Of a DNA stretch of 64,000 nt, positions 42,234 to 51,254 are shown piece after piece. Source of the DNA: Lysobacteraceae bacterium NML03-0222 (lineage in GTDB: Bacteria > Pseudomonadota > Gammaproteobacteria > Xanthomonadales > Xanthomonadaceae). How positions within the stretch are numbered: the first letter of the stretch is position 1; the number at the start of each line of letters is the position of its first letter. A program made the position numbers and the translations under genes. Where the stretch lies: contig NWQM01000017.1 of the NCBI GenBank assembly GCA_002798195.1, forward strand, positions 62,001 to 126,000, written 5' to 3'. The notes below the pieces were generated by a model. It ran no database searches and was not told where the DNA came from. It saw only the letters and a program-made list of their open reading frames with translations.

Positions 42234-43097
42234 ATGCGCAAAATCAAGGCTTTGGCGTTTGCCGCCGCACTTTCAGTTGCGGTGCCGGTCATGGCAGGCC
42301 AGCACGAAGATGCCCGCGCTCGCGATGCGGTACGGGTATTGAACGAGAATCTGGCGATTCCCGAGTCAGCGATTCCCGACAAGCTGTTCGACGAGGCGCG
42401 CGGGATTATCGTGGTGCCGGAAACCATCAAGGCCGGGTTGATTTTTGGTGGCCGTCGCGGCCTTGGCCTGATGTCGGTGAAAACCACCGATGGCAGCTGG
42501 TCCAATCCGGTATTCATCAAACTGATTGGTGGCAGCGTGGGTTTCCAGGCCGGGGTGCAGGCTTCGGACATCATTCTGGTGATTCGCAATGACCGTGGCG
42601 TGCAGAACATCGTCAACGGCAAATTCACCCTGGGTGCGGATGCGGCAGCGGCGGCCGGGCCGGTGGGGCGCAATGCCTCGGCCATGACCGATGCGCAGTT
42701 CCGCGCGGAAATCTGGTCATGGTCGCGCTCACGCGGGCTGTTTGCCGGGGTGGCGCTGGATGGCGCGGTACTGAGAATCGACGATGACGCCAATCAGGCC
42801 GTGTATGGCCAGGGCGTGACCCCGCGCATGATTTTTGAAAACCGCGCGCCGCAGCCGGGTAGCCAGGCCACCGTAGCCATGCGCGATGCGCTGGAAGAAG
42901 CCAGCGCCACGGCGCGTAGCCGTCGCGCCCCGGTACAGCAACAGGCGCCGCAGTATGCCCCGGTGGCGCAGCCTGATGGGCACATGCCCACGCCCGGCAT
43001 ACCACAGCCCGCACCACAAGCTGCGCAGCCGCAGCAGCCACAAAATCCACCGCAACAGGGGGGCGTGGTGACCACACCATTGCCACCGGTTGAATGA
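42234..43097 (+). CDS. Exported SYLF-domain (YSC84-like) lipid-binding protein
   Basis: A 287-residue protein with a signal peptide (ALAFAAALSVAVPVMAG), a SYLF domain (about 50-200: GIIVVPETIKAGLIFGGRRG, SNPVFIKLIGGSVGFQAGVQ, SWSRSRGLFAGVALDGAVL) and a proline/glutamine-rich tail (about 230-287). SYLF proteins bind phosphoinositides or other lipids in eukaryotes; the bacterial role is unknown. It precedes the tat operon by 42 bp. Confidence 0.85.
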   Translation: MRKIKALAFAAALSVAVPVMAGQHEDARARDAVRVLNENLAIPESAIPDKLFDEARGIIVVPETIKAGLIFGGRRGLGLMSVKTTDGSWSNPVFIKLIGGSVGFQAGVQASDIILVIRNDRGVQNIVNGKFTLGADAAAAAGPVGRNASAMTDAQFRAEIWSWSRSRGLFAGVALDGAVLRIDDDANQAVYGQGVTPRMIFENRAPQPGSQATVAMRDALEEASATARSRRAPVQQQAPQYAPVAQPDGHMPTPGIPQPAPQAAQPQQPQNPPQQGGVVTTPLPPVE

Positions 43098-43139
43098 TGC
43101 TGCGTTATCCTTGCCGTTTCAGCTTTCTAGTGGGTGGCA

Positions 43140-43364
43140 ATGATGGTCGGTTGGCGTGAACTTCTGATTCTGCTGGTCATCGTGCTGGTGGTTTTCGGCA
43201 CCACGCGATTGACCCGTGGCATGCGCGACCTTGGCAAAGGGGTGCGCGAATTCAAAAAAGGCATGCGTGAGCCGGACGAGCCGCAGGCGCTTGAGGATGC
43301 GCGCAGCAAGGCCGTGTCCGCCACGGCGCAAAGCCACGAGGATAATCATCAGCACAAGTCCTGA
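43140..43364 (+). CDS. tatA: Twin-arginine translocase subunit TatA
   Basis: A 74-residue protein: one N-terminal helix (ELLILLVIVLVVFGTTRL) ending in the FGT hinge, an amphipathic helix (GMRDLGKGVREFKKGMRE) and a charged tail ending in histidines. TatA oligomers form the pore for folded proteins. ATGs at 43140 and 43143 are both possible; a GTG at 43134 is less likely. It starts a tatA-tatB-tatC-RDD cluster. Confidence 0.9.
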   Translation: MMVGWRELLILLVIVLVVFGTTRLTRGMRDLGKGVREFKKGMREPDEPQALEDARSKAVSATAQSHEDNHQHKS

Positions 43365-43389
43365 TGGCTGACCGCGCAGGCATTGGGCG

Positions 43390-43698
43390 ATGTTTGAAGT
43401 CAGTTTCCCCGAACTCATCATCCTGGCAGTGATTGTGCTGCTGGTACTGGGGCCTGAGCGGCTGCCGCGTGCGGCGCGGTTTGCCGGGCTGTGGGTGCGC
43501 CGTGCGCGTGCGCACTGGCACAAGCTCAGGAGCGAGTTTGAAGAAGAGCTGCATCTCGAGGAGATGCGCCGCAATATGGAGGCCACGCGCAAGGCTTTGG
43601 CACAGATGGAGGCCGAAGCCCGTCAATTGGAGGCAGAAACCGCAGCCAAGGCCGCAGCAGGTGAAAGCCAGAGTGCTGATGGCGGAGAGCGTCGATGA
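43390..43698 (+). CDS. tatB: Twin-arginine translocase subunit TatB
   Basis: A 102-residue protein with the TatB start MFEVSFPELIILAVIVLLVLGPERLP, the conserved Glu8 and GPERLP hinge, and a long charged coiled coil. It forms the signal-peptide receptor with TatC, whose gene it overlaps by 4 bp. Confidence 0.93.
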   Translation: MFEVSFPELIILAVIVLLVLGPERLPRAARFAGLWVRRARAHWHKLRSEFEEELHLEEMRRNMEATRKALAQMEAEARQLEAETAAKAAAGESQSADGGERR

Positions 43699-44441
43699 GC
43701 CAGAATGAGGCTACAGGCTGGCTCTCGCATCTGGTCGAGCTGCGGGCGCGGCTTTTGAAAGTCATCATCACCGTGGGGGTGCTGTTTGCAGGTTTGGCGG
43801 CCTTCAGTGGCCAACTCTACAGCTTGCTGGCCGCGCCGATGGTGGCCGCTCTGCCCGCAGGCAGCCAACTGGTCGCCATCGACCCGCTGACCCCGTTTTC
43901 CACACCACTGCGGCTGGCTCTGTATCTGTCCATCCTGCTGGCCGCCCCGGTATTGCTCTACCAGCTCTGGGCGTTCATCGCCCCCGGTCTTTACCGGCAT
44001 GAAAAACGTCTGGCCGTGCCGCTGATGGCCTCGTCCATGCTGCTGTTTTACGCCGGCTGCGCCTTTGCTTACTTTCTGCTGCTGCCGATGATGTTCAAGT
44101 TTCTGGCCATGACCCGGCCAGAAGCGGTGGCGATGATGCCCGATATCGCCCGCTATCTGGATTTTGTCGCGGTCATTTCGCTGGCCGCAGGCTTCAGCTT
44201 TGAAGTGCCGGTGGCACTGGTGATTCTGGCTGCGCTGGGCTGGGTGAAGCCCGCACAGCTGCGCTCAATCCGTGGCTATGCGCTGATTGCCATCGCCGTG
44301 ATAGCCATGCTGGTTACGCCTGGCGATGGCGTGACCATGATTTTGCTGATGGTTCCGATGTATCTCCTGTATGAGGTCGGGATAGTCGCCGCCGCCCTGT
44401 TGGCGCCGGGTGAAAAACATGCGTCCGCCGATTCCGCCTGA
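43695..44441 (+). CDS. tatC: Twin-arginine translocase subunit TatC
   Basis: A 248-residue six-helix protein that recognises twin-arginine signal peptides. Typical blocks are LSHLVELRARLLK near the N-terminus, PLTPFSTPLRLALYLSILLAAP, FIAPGLYRHEKR and VITPGD-like VTPGDGVTMILLMVPMYLLYE. The start overlaps tatB by ATGA. Confidence 0.95.
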   Translation: MSQNEATGWLSHLVELRARLLKVIITVGVLFAGLAAFSGQLYSLLAAPMVAALPAGSQLVAIDPLTPFSTPLRLALYLSILLAAPVLLYQLWAFIAPGLYRHEKRLAVPLMASSMLLFYAGCAFAYFLLLPMMFKFLAMTRPEAVAMMPDIARYLDFVAVISLAAGFSFEVPVALVILAALGWVKPAQLRSIRGYALIAIAVIAMLVTPGDGVTMILLMVPMYLLYEVGIVAAALLAPGEKHASADSA

Positions 44442-45123
44442 TTTGCCAGCAGTCGCCGGACTATGGCCGCGCACGGCCGCCTGGTGCGCGGATGCCCTGC
44501 TGCTGGCCATGCCTACCGCACTGCTTTCTGCTGCCCTGCCCGTGGTGCGTGATGCCGGGCTGGTGCAGCATTGGCGCGCCCTGGGTGAGGCGATGGGCTG
44601 GCAAATGCAGCGGAGCATCCGCCAGGGAGATGATTTTCTGGGCTATATGCGCGATGTGTGGGCAGCAGATGGGCTTGTCCGGGCGCACGTTGAGAACTTC
44701 CACCACGCCCTGCTGCAAGGGCTGGGCATCCCGCTGCTGATATTCATCCTGTTGGGGCTGCTGTACTGGCCACTGTTGGAGTCTGGTCGCAAACACGCCA
44801 CCTTGGGCAAGCGCTGGGTGGGTCTGCACGTGCGTGCCCGGCATGCACCGCTTGGCCTTGGCCGTGCATTCAAACGTCATCTGGCGGGCAGCCTGTCCTG
44901 GCTTACGCTCAATATTGGTCATTTGCTGATAGCCACAAGCGAGAATCGCGCCCTGCATGACCGCATTGCCGATACCTGTGTGGTGTGGCGGCCGGATGCC
45001 GCGCAACGCACCCCGTGGTGGGGCCGGCTGCTGATAGCGCTGGTGATGGCATTGCCATGGCTACTTGCCGTACTGGCGGGTGCGCAACTGAGTGCCGCGA
45101 TGGCGGCCTCTTTGGCAGCCTGA
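44419..45123 (+). CDS. RDD-family membrane protein
   Basis: A 234-residue protein with three or four helices and the RDD pattern: PRTAAWCADALLLAMPTAL, GKRWVGLHVRARHAPLGLGRAFKRH and NRALHDRIADTCVV. The function is unknown; some members act in ion homeostasis. It overlaps the tatC end by 23 bp from the ATG at 44419; a GTG at 44410 is an alternative. Confidence 0.8.
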   Translation: MRPPIPPDLPAVAGLWPRTAAWCADALLLAMPTALLSAALPVVRDAGLVQHWRALGEAMGWQMQRSIRQGDDFLGYMRDVWAADGLVRAHVENFHHALLQGLGIPLLIFILLGLLYWPLLESGRKHATLGKRWVGLHVRARHAPLGLGRAFKRHLAGSLSWLTLNIGHLLIATSENRALHDRIADTCVVWRPDAAQRTPWWGRLLIALVMALPWLLAVLAGAQLSAAMAASLAA

Positions 45124-46038
45124 TTACAGCTCGATGCTGCCTTGCGTTGCAAGGGTGGGGGCTTCGGGCGCAGCGGCAAAGGTGTCGCGCCAGATGAGGT
45201 AGCCACCACCGCAGACGATGACCAACAGCACGGCGGCAAAGCACATGCCGAGCACGAAGGTGACCAGCAGTGCCAGCGGCATGAACAGGGCACCCAGCAG
45301 CAACATCACCATGCTGAGCACCATCGACAGCAGTACCGCGCTGAGCATCGTCAGCACAAAGAACAGGGTGATGGCCAAAAAATTGGCAGCCAAATTGCGC
45401 ACTGCGGCAAGCGCTGCGGACTTGATGGCGGCCAGTACACTGCTGTTGGAAAGGGCGATCAGCGCGATGCCCAGCAGCATGGTGATGGCGGTGAAGTAGT
45501 TGAGGCAGACTTGCCAGACAAACATCAGTAACGGGTGCGCCGGCGCAGGCAGCTGGGTAGGGGCTTGTTGCGGATTCTGCATGATGCTGTTCAGCGCCTC
45601 GTTGTAGGCGGCCATGTATTCCTCGCCAGCCAGTTGCCGGGTGATGAGCATGCCAGCGGCCATCAGCAGGATTTGCAGGCCGCCAAGTGCGGCCAGCCGG
45701 CCGGCGCGTCCCAGTGCAAATGGCCGGTACAAGTCGCGTGCGGCGGTCGGGCGTCCGGCTTCGGCCTCGGCAATCACATGCATCAGCCCGCCGGCCAGAA
45801 TCGGCATCATCATGAAAATCGCCACCACCATCAGCAGGGTGATGAGCAGGGTCGGGGTGCTGACTTCGCCACCGCCAAACAGCGCAACCAGTACGCCGCC
45901 TGCCATCACCATGGCGTACAGGCTGCCGACCAAAAGCAGCGCCGCGCCAAAAATTGCACGCGGGTTGCGCATGCCCAGATTGATGGCCTGGACGAGCCAG
46001 TGCCAGGCTTGAAGTGGCGGAAGCGGACGGATGGGCAT
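45124..46038 (-). CDS. BPSS1780-family membrane protein
   Basis: A 304-residue polytopic protein with about six helices. The start ALQAWHWLVQAINLGMRNPRAIFGA-type block (PPLQAWHWLVQA, NPRAIFGAALLLV) and HVIAEAEAGRPTAARDLYRPF match the BPSS1780 family of unknown function. The ATG at 46038 is chosen over 46179 because the longer form would run into the glyQ promoter. Its stop abuts the RDD gene stop. Confidence 0.72.
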   Translation of the reverse strand: MPIRPLPPLQAWHWLVQAINLGMRNPRAIFGAALLLVGSLYAMVMAGGVLVALFGGGEVSTPTLLITLLMVVAIFMMMPILAGGLMHVIAEAEAGRPTAARDLYRPFALGRAGRLAALGGLQILLMAAGMLITRQLAGEEYMAAYNEALNSIMQNPQQAPTQLPAPAHPLLMFVWQVCLNYFTAITMLLGIALIALSNSSVLAAIKSAALAAVRNLAANFLAITLFFVLTMLSAVLLSMVLSMVMLLLGALFMPLALLVTFVLGMCFAAVLLVIVCGGGYLIWRDTFAAAPEAPTLATQGSIEL

Positions 46039-46153
46039 GATGGCGGCCTGGGCAAATGCAGAAGCTGCGGTAATGGCTGCGAATTGTCGCAGAATGCCGC
46101 TGCAAACGGGCTGGCCGCTATAATTTGCGGCTGTTTTTCGTGATTTCAGATTG

Positions 46154-47071
46154 ATGTCTGCCGACCGCGTTTCCATCACCTTTCAGGAACTCATCCAGCG
46201 CCTCAATGCCTATTGGGCAGCGCAGGGCTGTGTTCTGATCCAGCCGCTCGACCTTGAGGTCGGTGCCGGCACCTTTCATCCGGCCACCTTCCTGCGCGCG
46301 CTGGGGCCTGAGCCGTGGAATGCGGCCTATGTGCAGCCCTCGCGCCGTCCCACCGATGGTCGCTATGGCGAGAACCCGAACCGCCTGCAGCGCTATTACC
46401 AGTTTCAAGTGGTGATGAAGCCCTCGCCGGACAATATCGTCGAGCTGTACTTCGATTCGCTCAAGGCGCTGGGCGTTGACCCTGAAGTGCATGACCTGCG
46501 GCTGGTCGAGGACAACTGGGAATCGCCCACGCTGGGCGCCTGGGGACTGGGCTGGGAAGTGTGGTTGAACGGCATGGAAGTCACCCAGTTCACCTATTTC
46601 CAGCAGGCGGGCGGGCTGGAATGCAAGCCGGTGCTGGGCGAAATCACCTACGGCCTTGAGCGGCTGTGCATGTATCTGCAGAACGTCGATAACGTGTTTG
46701 ACCTGGTGTGGACGTATGGCCCGGACGGCGCGCCGGTGCATTACCGCGATGTCTATCACCAGAACGAGGTGGAGCAGAGCACCTACAATTTTGAATATGC
46801 CGATGTGACCGAGCTGTTCCACCGTTTCGACGCCTGCGAGCGCGAAGCACTGGCACTGGTGGAGGCGGGTCTGCCGCTGCCGGCCTATGAGCAGGTGATG
46901 AAGGCCAGCCACAGCTTCAACTTGCTGGATGCGCGCCGTGCGATTTCGGTCACCGAACGCCAGCGCTATATCCTGCGGGTGCGCAATCTGGCGCGCGCGG
47001 TGGCTGAAGGTTATTACGCACAACGCGAGAAACTGGGCTTTCCCGGTTTGCACAAGGAGGCCGCCCGATGA
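46154..47071 (+). CDS. glyQ: Glycine--tRNA ligase alpha subunit
   Basis: A 305-residue catalytic subunit of the bacterial heterotetrameric GlyRS. Motifs: CVLIQPLDLEVGAGTFHPATFLR (start), VQPSRRPTDGRYGENPNRLQ (motif 2 region), ITYGLERLCMYLQ (motif 3). The ATG at 46154 follows a TTG at 46151. It is coupled to glyS by a 4-bp overlap. Confidence 0.96.
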   Translation: MSADRVSITFQELIQRLNAYWAAQGCVLIQPLDLEVGAGTFHPATFLRALGPEPWNAAYVQPSRRPTDGRYGENPNRLQRYYQFQVVMKPSPDNIVELYFDSLKALGVDPEVHDLRLVEDNWESPTLGAWGLGWEVWLNGMEVTQFTYFQQAGGLECKPVLGEITYGLERLCMYLQNVDNVFDLVWTYGPDGAPVHYRDVYHQNEVEQSTYNFEYADVTELFHRFDACEREALALVEAGLPLPAYEQVMKASHSFNLLDARRAISVTERQRYILRVRNLARAVAEGYYAQREKLGFPGLHKEAAR

Positions 47072-49134
47072 GCAGCAACATGCAACCCTTGTTGATTGAA
47101 CTGGGTACCGAAGAATTGCCGGTCAAGGCTTTGCCGGGACTGGCCAAGGCGTTTTTTGACGGCGTACTGGCCGGGCTGGAAAAGCGCGGTATCGCCGTAG
47201 ACAAGGGCGATGCCAAGCCGCTGTACACGCCGCGCCGTCTGGCGGTGTTGCTGCCGGGCGTGGCCGATATGCAGCCCGAGCAGCGCAGTGAAGTGCTGGG
47301 GCCGTATCTGTCGATCGCACTGGATGATGCCGGGCAGCCCACCAAGGCGCTGCAAGGCTTTGCCGCCAAGGCCGGGATTGACTGGCAGCAGCTTGAAAAA
47401 ACCACCGATGCCAAGGGCGAGCGTTTCGTCCACCGCAGCGTCAAGCCCGGTGCGGCCACCCGTGACTTGCTGGCGGCCATCGTCAATGAGGCCATCATTG
47501 CCATGCCCATCCCCAAGCCGATGCGCTGGGGTGCACACGACTACGCCTTTGCCCGCCCGCTGCACTGGCTGGTGATGTTGCTGGGCGAGGACATCGCCCC
47601 CGGCGAAGTGATGGGCATTGCTGCAGGTCGCCACAGCCGCGGTCATCGCTTCATGCATGCGGCTGAAGTGGAAATCGCCTCGCCCGGCGCCTATGTGGAA
47701 ACCCTGCGCAGTGCGAAAGTGCTGGTGGATGCCGATGAGCGCCGCGCGCGCATTGTGGACGGGGCGCAAGCGGCCGCCGCCAAGGCCGGTGGCACGGTGC
47801 GTATCGACGCCGACATTCTGGAAGAAGTCAATGGCCTGACCGAATGGCCGCAGGCGGTGGCCTGCACCTTTGGCCGCGAGTTCCTGGCGGTGCCGCAGGA
47901 GGCGCTGATTTCCACCATGGAGGCCAACCAAAAGTTCTTCCCGGTGCTGGATGCGCAAGGCCGCCTCACCGAGCACTTCATTGGTACCAGCAATATCGAA
48001 TCGAAGGACGAGGCCGAGGTGCGCAAGGGCTATGAACGGGTGATTCGCCCGCGCTTTGCCGATGCCAAGTTCTTCTTTGACGAAGACCTCAAGCAAGGGC
48101 TGGCGTCGATGAATGCGGGGCTTGCCAGCGTCAAATATCAGGACAAGCTCGGCAGCATCGCCGACAAGGTGCAGCGTGTTGAGCAGCTTGCCGCAAGCAT
48201 CGCCGCACAACTGGGCGTGGAGGCGGCGGCGGCACAGCGCGCGGCCATGCTGTCCAAGGCCGATTTGCAATCGCGCATGGTCGGTGAGTTTCCGGAATTG
48301 CAGGGCATCGCTGGTCGCCACTATGCGCAGGCAGAGGGCGAGGGTGCAGACATCGCCCAGGCCATCGATGAGGGCTGGATGCCGCGCAATGCCAGCGACA
48401 GTATTGCGCCGTCGAAACTGGGGCAGGTGCTGGCCGTGGCCGAGCGCCTCGATACCCTGGCAGGCGGCTTTGCCGCAGGGCTCAAACCCACCGGCAACAA
48501 GGACCCGTTCGCGCTGCGCCGCAATGCGCTGGGGCTGGCGCGCACCCTGATTGAAGGCGGGCTTGATCTGGATTTGCCGGCACTGCTGGCGCAGGCGGGC
48601 AAGGCATTGCCGATTGCGGCAAGCGGCAGTGATGAGCTGTACGACTTTATTCTTGAGCGTCTGCGCAGCTATTACGAAGAACGCGGCTTTACCGTGCAGC
48701 AGTTTGATGCCGTGGCTGCACTGCGTCCGGCCTCGCTGACCGATTTCGATGCTCGGCTCAAGGCGATTGCCGAATTTGCCCGCCTGCCGGAAGCCGCGGC
48801 GCTGGCCGCAGCCAACAAGCGCGCCCGCAATATCCTGAAAAAAGCCGAGGGCGGGATTGCGGCCAATGTCGATGCGGCATTGCTGCAAGAACCTGCCGAA
48901 CAGGCACTGGCTACAGCGCTGGATGAAGTCATTGCCGCCACCGACCCGCTGCTTAAGGCGCGTGACTATGTGGCCGCACTGGCAAGGATGGCCGCATTGC
49001 GTCCGGTGGTGGATGACTTTTTTGAAAACGTCATGGTCAATGCCGATGACCCGGCAGTGCGTGGCAACCGTCTGGCACTTCTGAAAAAGCTCGCCGACCG
49101 TCTGGGCAGCGTTGCCGCCATCGAGCATCTGTAG
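47068..49134 (+). CDS. glyS: Glycine--tRNA ligase beta subunit
   Basis: A 688-residue tRNA-binding subunit of GlyRS. The start LLIELGTEELPVKALPGLAKAF, RFMHAAEVEIASPGAYVETL, an HD-like region (SKADLQSRMVGEFPELQGIAGRHYA) and a C-terminal anticodon-binding-like domain (VNADDPAVRGNRLALL) are typical. Confidence 0.96.
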   Translation: MSSNMQPLLIELGTEELPVKALPGLAKAFFDGVLAGLEKRGIAVDKGDAKPLYTPRRLAVLLPGVADMQPEQRSEVLGPYLSIALDDAGQPTKALQGFAAKAGIDWQQLEKTTDAKGERFVHRSVKPGAATRDLLAAIVNEAIIAMPIPKPMRWGAHDYAFARPLHWLVMLLGEDIAPGEVMGIAAGRHSRGHRFMHAAEVEIASPGAYVETLRSAKVLVDADERRARIVDGAQAAAAKAGGTVRIDADILEEVNGLTEWPQAVACTFGREFLAVPQEALISTMEANQKFFPVLDAQGRLTEHFIGTSNIESKDEAEVRKGYERVIRPRFADAKFFFDEDLKQGLASMNAGLASVKYQDKLGSIADKVQRVEQLAASIAAQLGVEAAAAQRAAMLSKADLQSRMVGEFPELQGIAGRHYAQAEGEGADIAQAIDEGWMPRNASDSIAPSKLGQVLAVAERLDTLAGGFAAGLKPTGNKDPFALRRNALGLARTLIEGGLDLDLPALLAQAGKALPIAASGSDELYDFILERLRSYYEERGFTVQQFDAVAALRPASLTDFDARLKAIAEFARLPEAAALAAANKRARNILKKAEGGIAANVDAALLQEPAEQALATALDEVIAATDPLLKARDYVAALARMAALRPVVDDFFENVMVNADDPAVRGNRLALLKKLADRLGSVAAIEHL

Positions 49135-49144
49135 CAGTGTTGAT

Positions 49145-49176
49145 GCGCTGTCTTGAGCTTGGGTTCAAGACAGCGC
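49145..49176 (+). terminator. Hairpin after glyS
   Basis: A perfect 12-bp stem (GCGCTGTCTTGA and TCAAGACAGCGC, loop of eight) eleven bases after the glyS stop. There is no T-run, so termination strength is uncertain. Confidence 0.55.
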
Positions 49177-49252
49177 CGACTGAAAGCCAGTCAACAAGCT
49201 GGCTTGATTTTGTTCGTGCCTGCCCCATCTCCTGGGTTCACAAGGAGTCATC

Positions 49253-49804
49253 ATGAACCCAGCAGACAATCCCAATGTGTTTCATGCCACCACCATTGTC
49301 TCGGTGCGCCGTGGCGATCAGGTGGTCATCGCCGGAGACGGTCAGGTCACGCTTGGCCATACCGTTATGAAGGCCAATGCCCGCAAGATACGCCGTCTGG
49401 GCGAAGGCGGGCGAGTGCTGGCTGGCTTTGCCGGGGCCGCGGCCGATGCCTTCACCCTGTTCGAGCTGTTCGAGGCCAAGCTGCAAAAGCACGGTCAGCT
49501 GACCCGCGCGGCGGTGGAAATGGCCAAGGACTGGCGTACCGAGCGCCGCTTCGGCAAGCTCGAAGCGCTGCTGGCGGTGGCCGACCGCGATACTTCGCTG
49601 ATTATCAGCGGCACGGGTGATGTCATCGAGCCGGAAGATGGCCTGATTGCGATTGGCTCAGGCGGCATGTTTGCCCTGTCCGCCGCGCGTGGGCTGCTCA
49701 AGCACACCCAGCTTTCGGCGCGCGAAATCGCCACCGAAGCCCTGGGAATTGCCGGGGATGTCTGCATCTACACCAACCACAACATCGTGGTTGAAGAACT
49801 TTGA
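49253..49804 (+). CDS. hslV: ATP-dependent protease subunit HslV
   Basis: A 183-residue proteasome-like peptidase of the HslUV complex. The catalytic Thr is in ATTIVSVRRGDQVVIAGDGQ, but eleven residues (MNPADNPNVFH plus Ala) precede the usual Thr start, an extension also found in Xanthomonas. It must be processed to free the Thr. AAGGAG nine bases upstream supports this start, so the extension is real. Confidence 0.95.
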   Translation: MNPADNPNVFHATTIVSVRRGDQVVIAGDGQVTLGHTVMKANARKIRRLGEGGRVLAGFAGAAADAFTLFELFEAKLQKHGQLTRAAVEMAKDWRTERRFGKLEALLAVADRDTSLIISGTGDVIEPEDGLIAIGSGGMFALSAARGLLKHTQLSAREIATEALGIAGDVCIYTNHNIVVEEL

Positions 49805-49808
49805 AGCA

Positions 49809-51191
49809 ATGACCATGCACAAGATTGACAACAGCTCCGCGTCGATGACCCCGCGCGAAATCGTCGCCGAACTCGACCGCCACATCATCGGCCAGCACGA
49901 TGCCAAGCGTGCAGTCGCCATCGCCCTGCGCAACCGCTGGCGGCGTATGCAGCTTGATGCCGACATGCGCCGCGAGGTGATGCCGAAAAACATCCTGATG
50001 ATTGGCCCCACCGGCGTTGGCAAGACCGAAATCGCCCGGCGTCTGGCCACGCTTGCCAATGCGCCGTTTGTGAAAGTGGAAGCCACCCGCTTTACCGAAG
50101 TGGGCTATGTCGGCAAGGACGTGGAGCAAATCATCCGCGATTTGGCCGATACCGCGGTCAAGCTGTACCGCGAGCAGGCCAAGCAACGGGTGCGCACCCA
50201 GGCCGAGGAAAACGCCGAAGACCGCATCCTCGATGCGCTGCTGCCGCGCCGTCAGGCCAGCAGCGCGCCATTTGCCATCGACATCGGCGAGGCGGTGAAA
50301 AACGAGCCTTCGGCAGAAGAAAACGAAACCCGCCGCAAATTCCGCCAGCGCCTGCGCGCCGGGGAGCTGGACGAGCGCGAGATTGAAATCGACTTGGCAG
50401 TGAATGTCGGCGTGGACATCATGGCGCCGCCCGGCATGGAGGAAATGGGGCAGCAGCTGCGGCAAATGTTCTCCAACCTCGCCGGCAGCAAGAGCCAGAG
50501 CAAGAAGCTCAGCATCAAGGCGGCGCGCACGCTGCTGATTGAAGAAGAAGCCGCCAAGCTGGTCAACGAGGACGAAGTACGTGAAGCGGCGATCGAGGCC
50601 TGCGAGCAGCACGGCATCGTGTTCATCGACGAAATCGACAAGGTCGCCAAGCGCAGTGAAGGCATGGGCGCGGATGTCAGCCGCGAGGGCGTGCAGCGCG
50701 ACTTGCTGCCGCTGGTGGAAGGCTCCACCGTCAGCACCAAGTACGGCCCGGTCAAGACCGACCATATCCTGTTCATTGCCTCCGGCGCCTTCCATCTGGC
50801 CAAGCCCTCGGACCTGATTCCGGAGATGCAGGGGCGCTTCCCAATTCGGGTGGAATTGAATGCGCTCACCAAGGATGACTTCGTGCGCATCCTGACCGAG
50901 CCAAAGGCGGCGCTGACCCGCCAGTATGTAGAGCTGATGGGCACCGAAGGGGTGAAACTCAGCTTTGCCGATGAGGCCATCGAGCGGCTTGCGGAGATTT
51001 CCGCTGCTGTCAACGAGCGTCAGGAAAACATTGGTGCTCGCCGCTTGCACACTGTGCTGGAGCGCCTGCTGGAGAGCCTGAGTTTTGATGCGCCGGACAA
51101 GGGCGGCGCCATCACCATCGACCGCGCCTATGTGGACGAGCGCCTCGGCGGCCTGATCCAAGACCCGGACTTGTCGCGCTATATCCTTTGA
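49809..51191 (+). CDS. hslU: ATP-dependent protease ATPase subunit HslU
   Basis: A 460-residue AAA+ unfoldase. Walker A GPTGVGKT is at 66-73, the pore motif GYVGKDVEQIIRDL follows, Walker B is GIVFIDEIDK, and the C-terminus DLSRYIL docks into HslV. ATGs at 49809 and 49815 are both possible. It starts 4 bp after hslV. Confidence 0.96.
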   Translation: MTMHKIDNSSASMTPREIVAELDRHIIGQHDAKRAVAIALRNRWRRMQLDADMRREVMPKNILMIGPTGVGKTEIARRLATLANAPFVKVEATRFTEVGYVGKDVEQIIRDLADTAVKLYREQAKQRVRTQAEENAEDRILDALLPRRQASSAPFAIDIGEAVKNEPSAEENETRRKFRQRLRAGELDEREIEIDLAVNVGVDIMAPPGMEEMGQQLRQMFSNLAGSKSQSKKLSIKAARTLLIEEEAAKLVNEDEVREAAIEACEQHGIVFIDEIDKVAKRSEGMGADVSREGVQRDLLPLVEGSTVSTKYGPVKTDHILFIASGAFHLAKPSDLIPEMQGRFPIRVELNALTKDDFVRILTEPKAALTRQYVELMGTEGVKLSFADEAIERLAEISAAVNERQENIGARRLHTVLERLLESLSFDAPDKGGAITIDRAYVDERLGGLIQDPDLSRYIL

Positions 51192-51211
51192 GCAAACGGT
51201 CGGGAGACAAA

Positions 51212-51243
51212 CACAACGCCTGCGCCGCAACGCAGGCGTTGTG
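51212..51243. terminator. Terminator between hslU and the TonB receptor gene
   Basis: A perfect 13-bp stem (51212-51224 and 51231-51243) followed by CTTTTTG. It serves hslU and, on the other strand, the convergent receptor gene. Confidence 0.9.
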
Positions 51244-51254
51244 CTTTTTGCCGC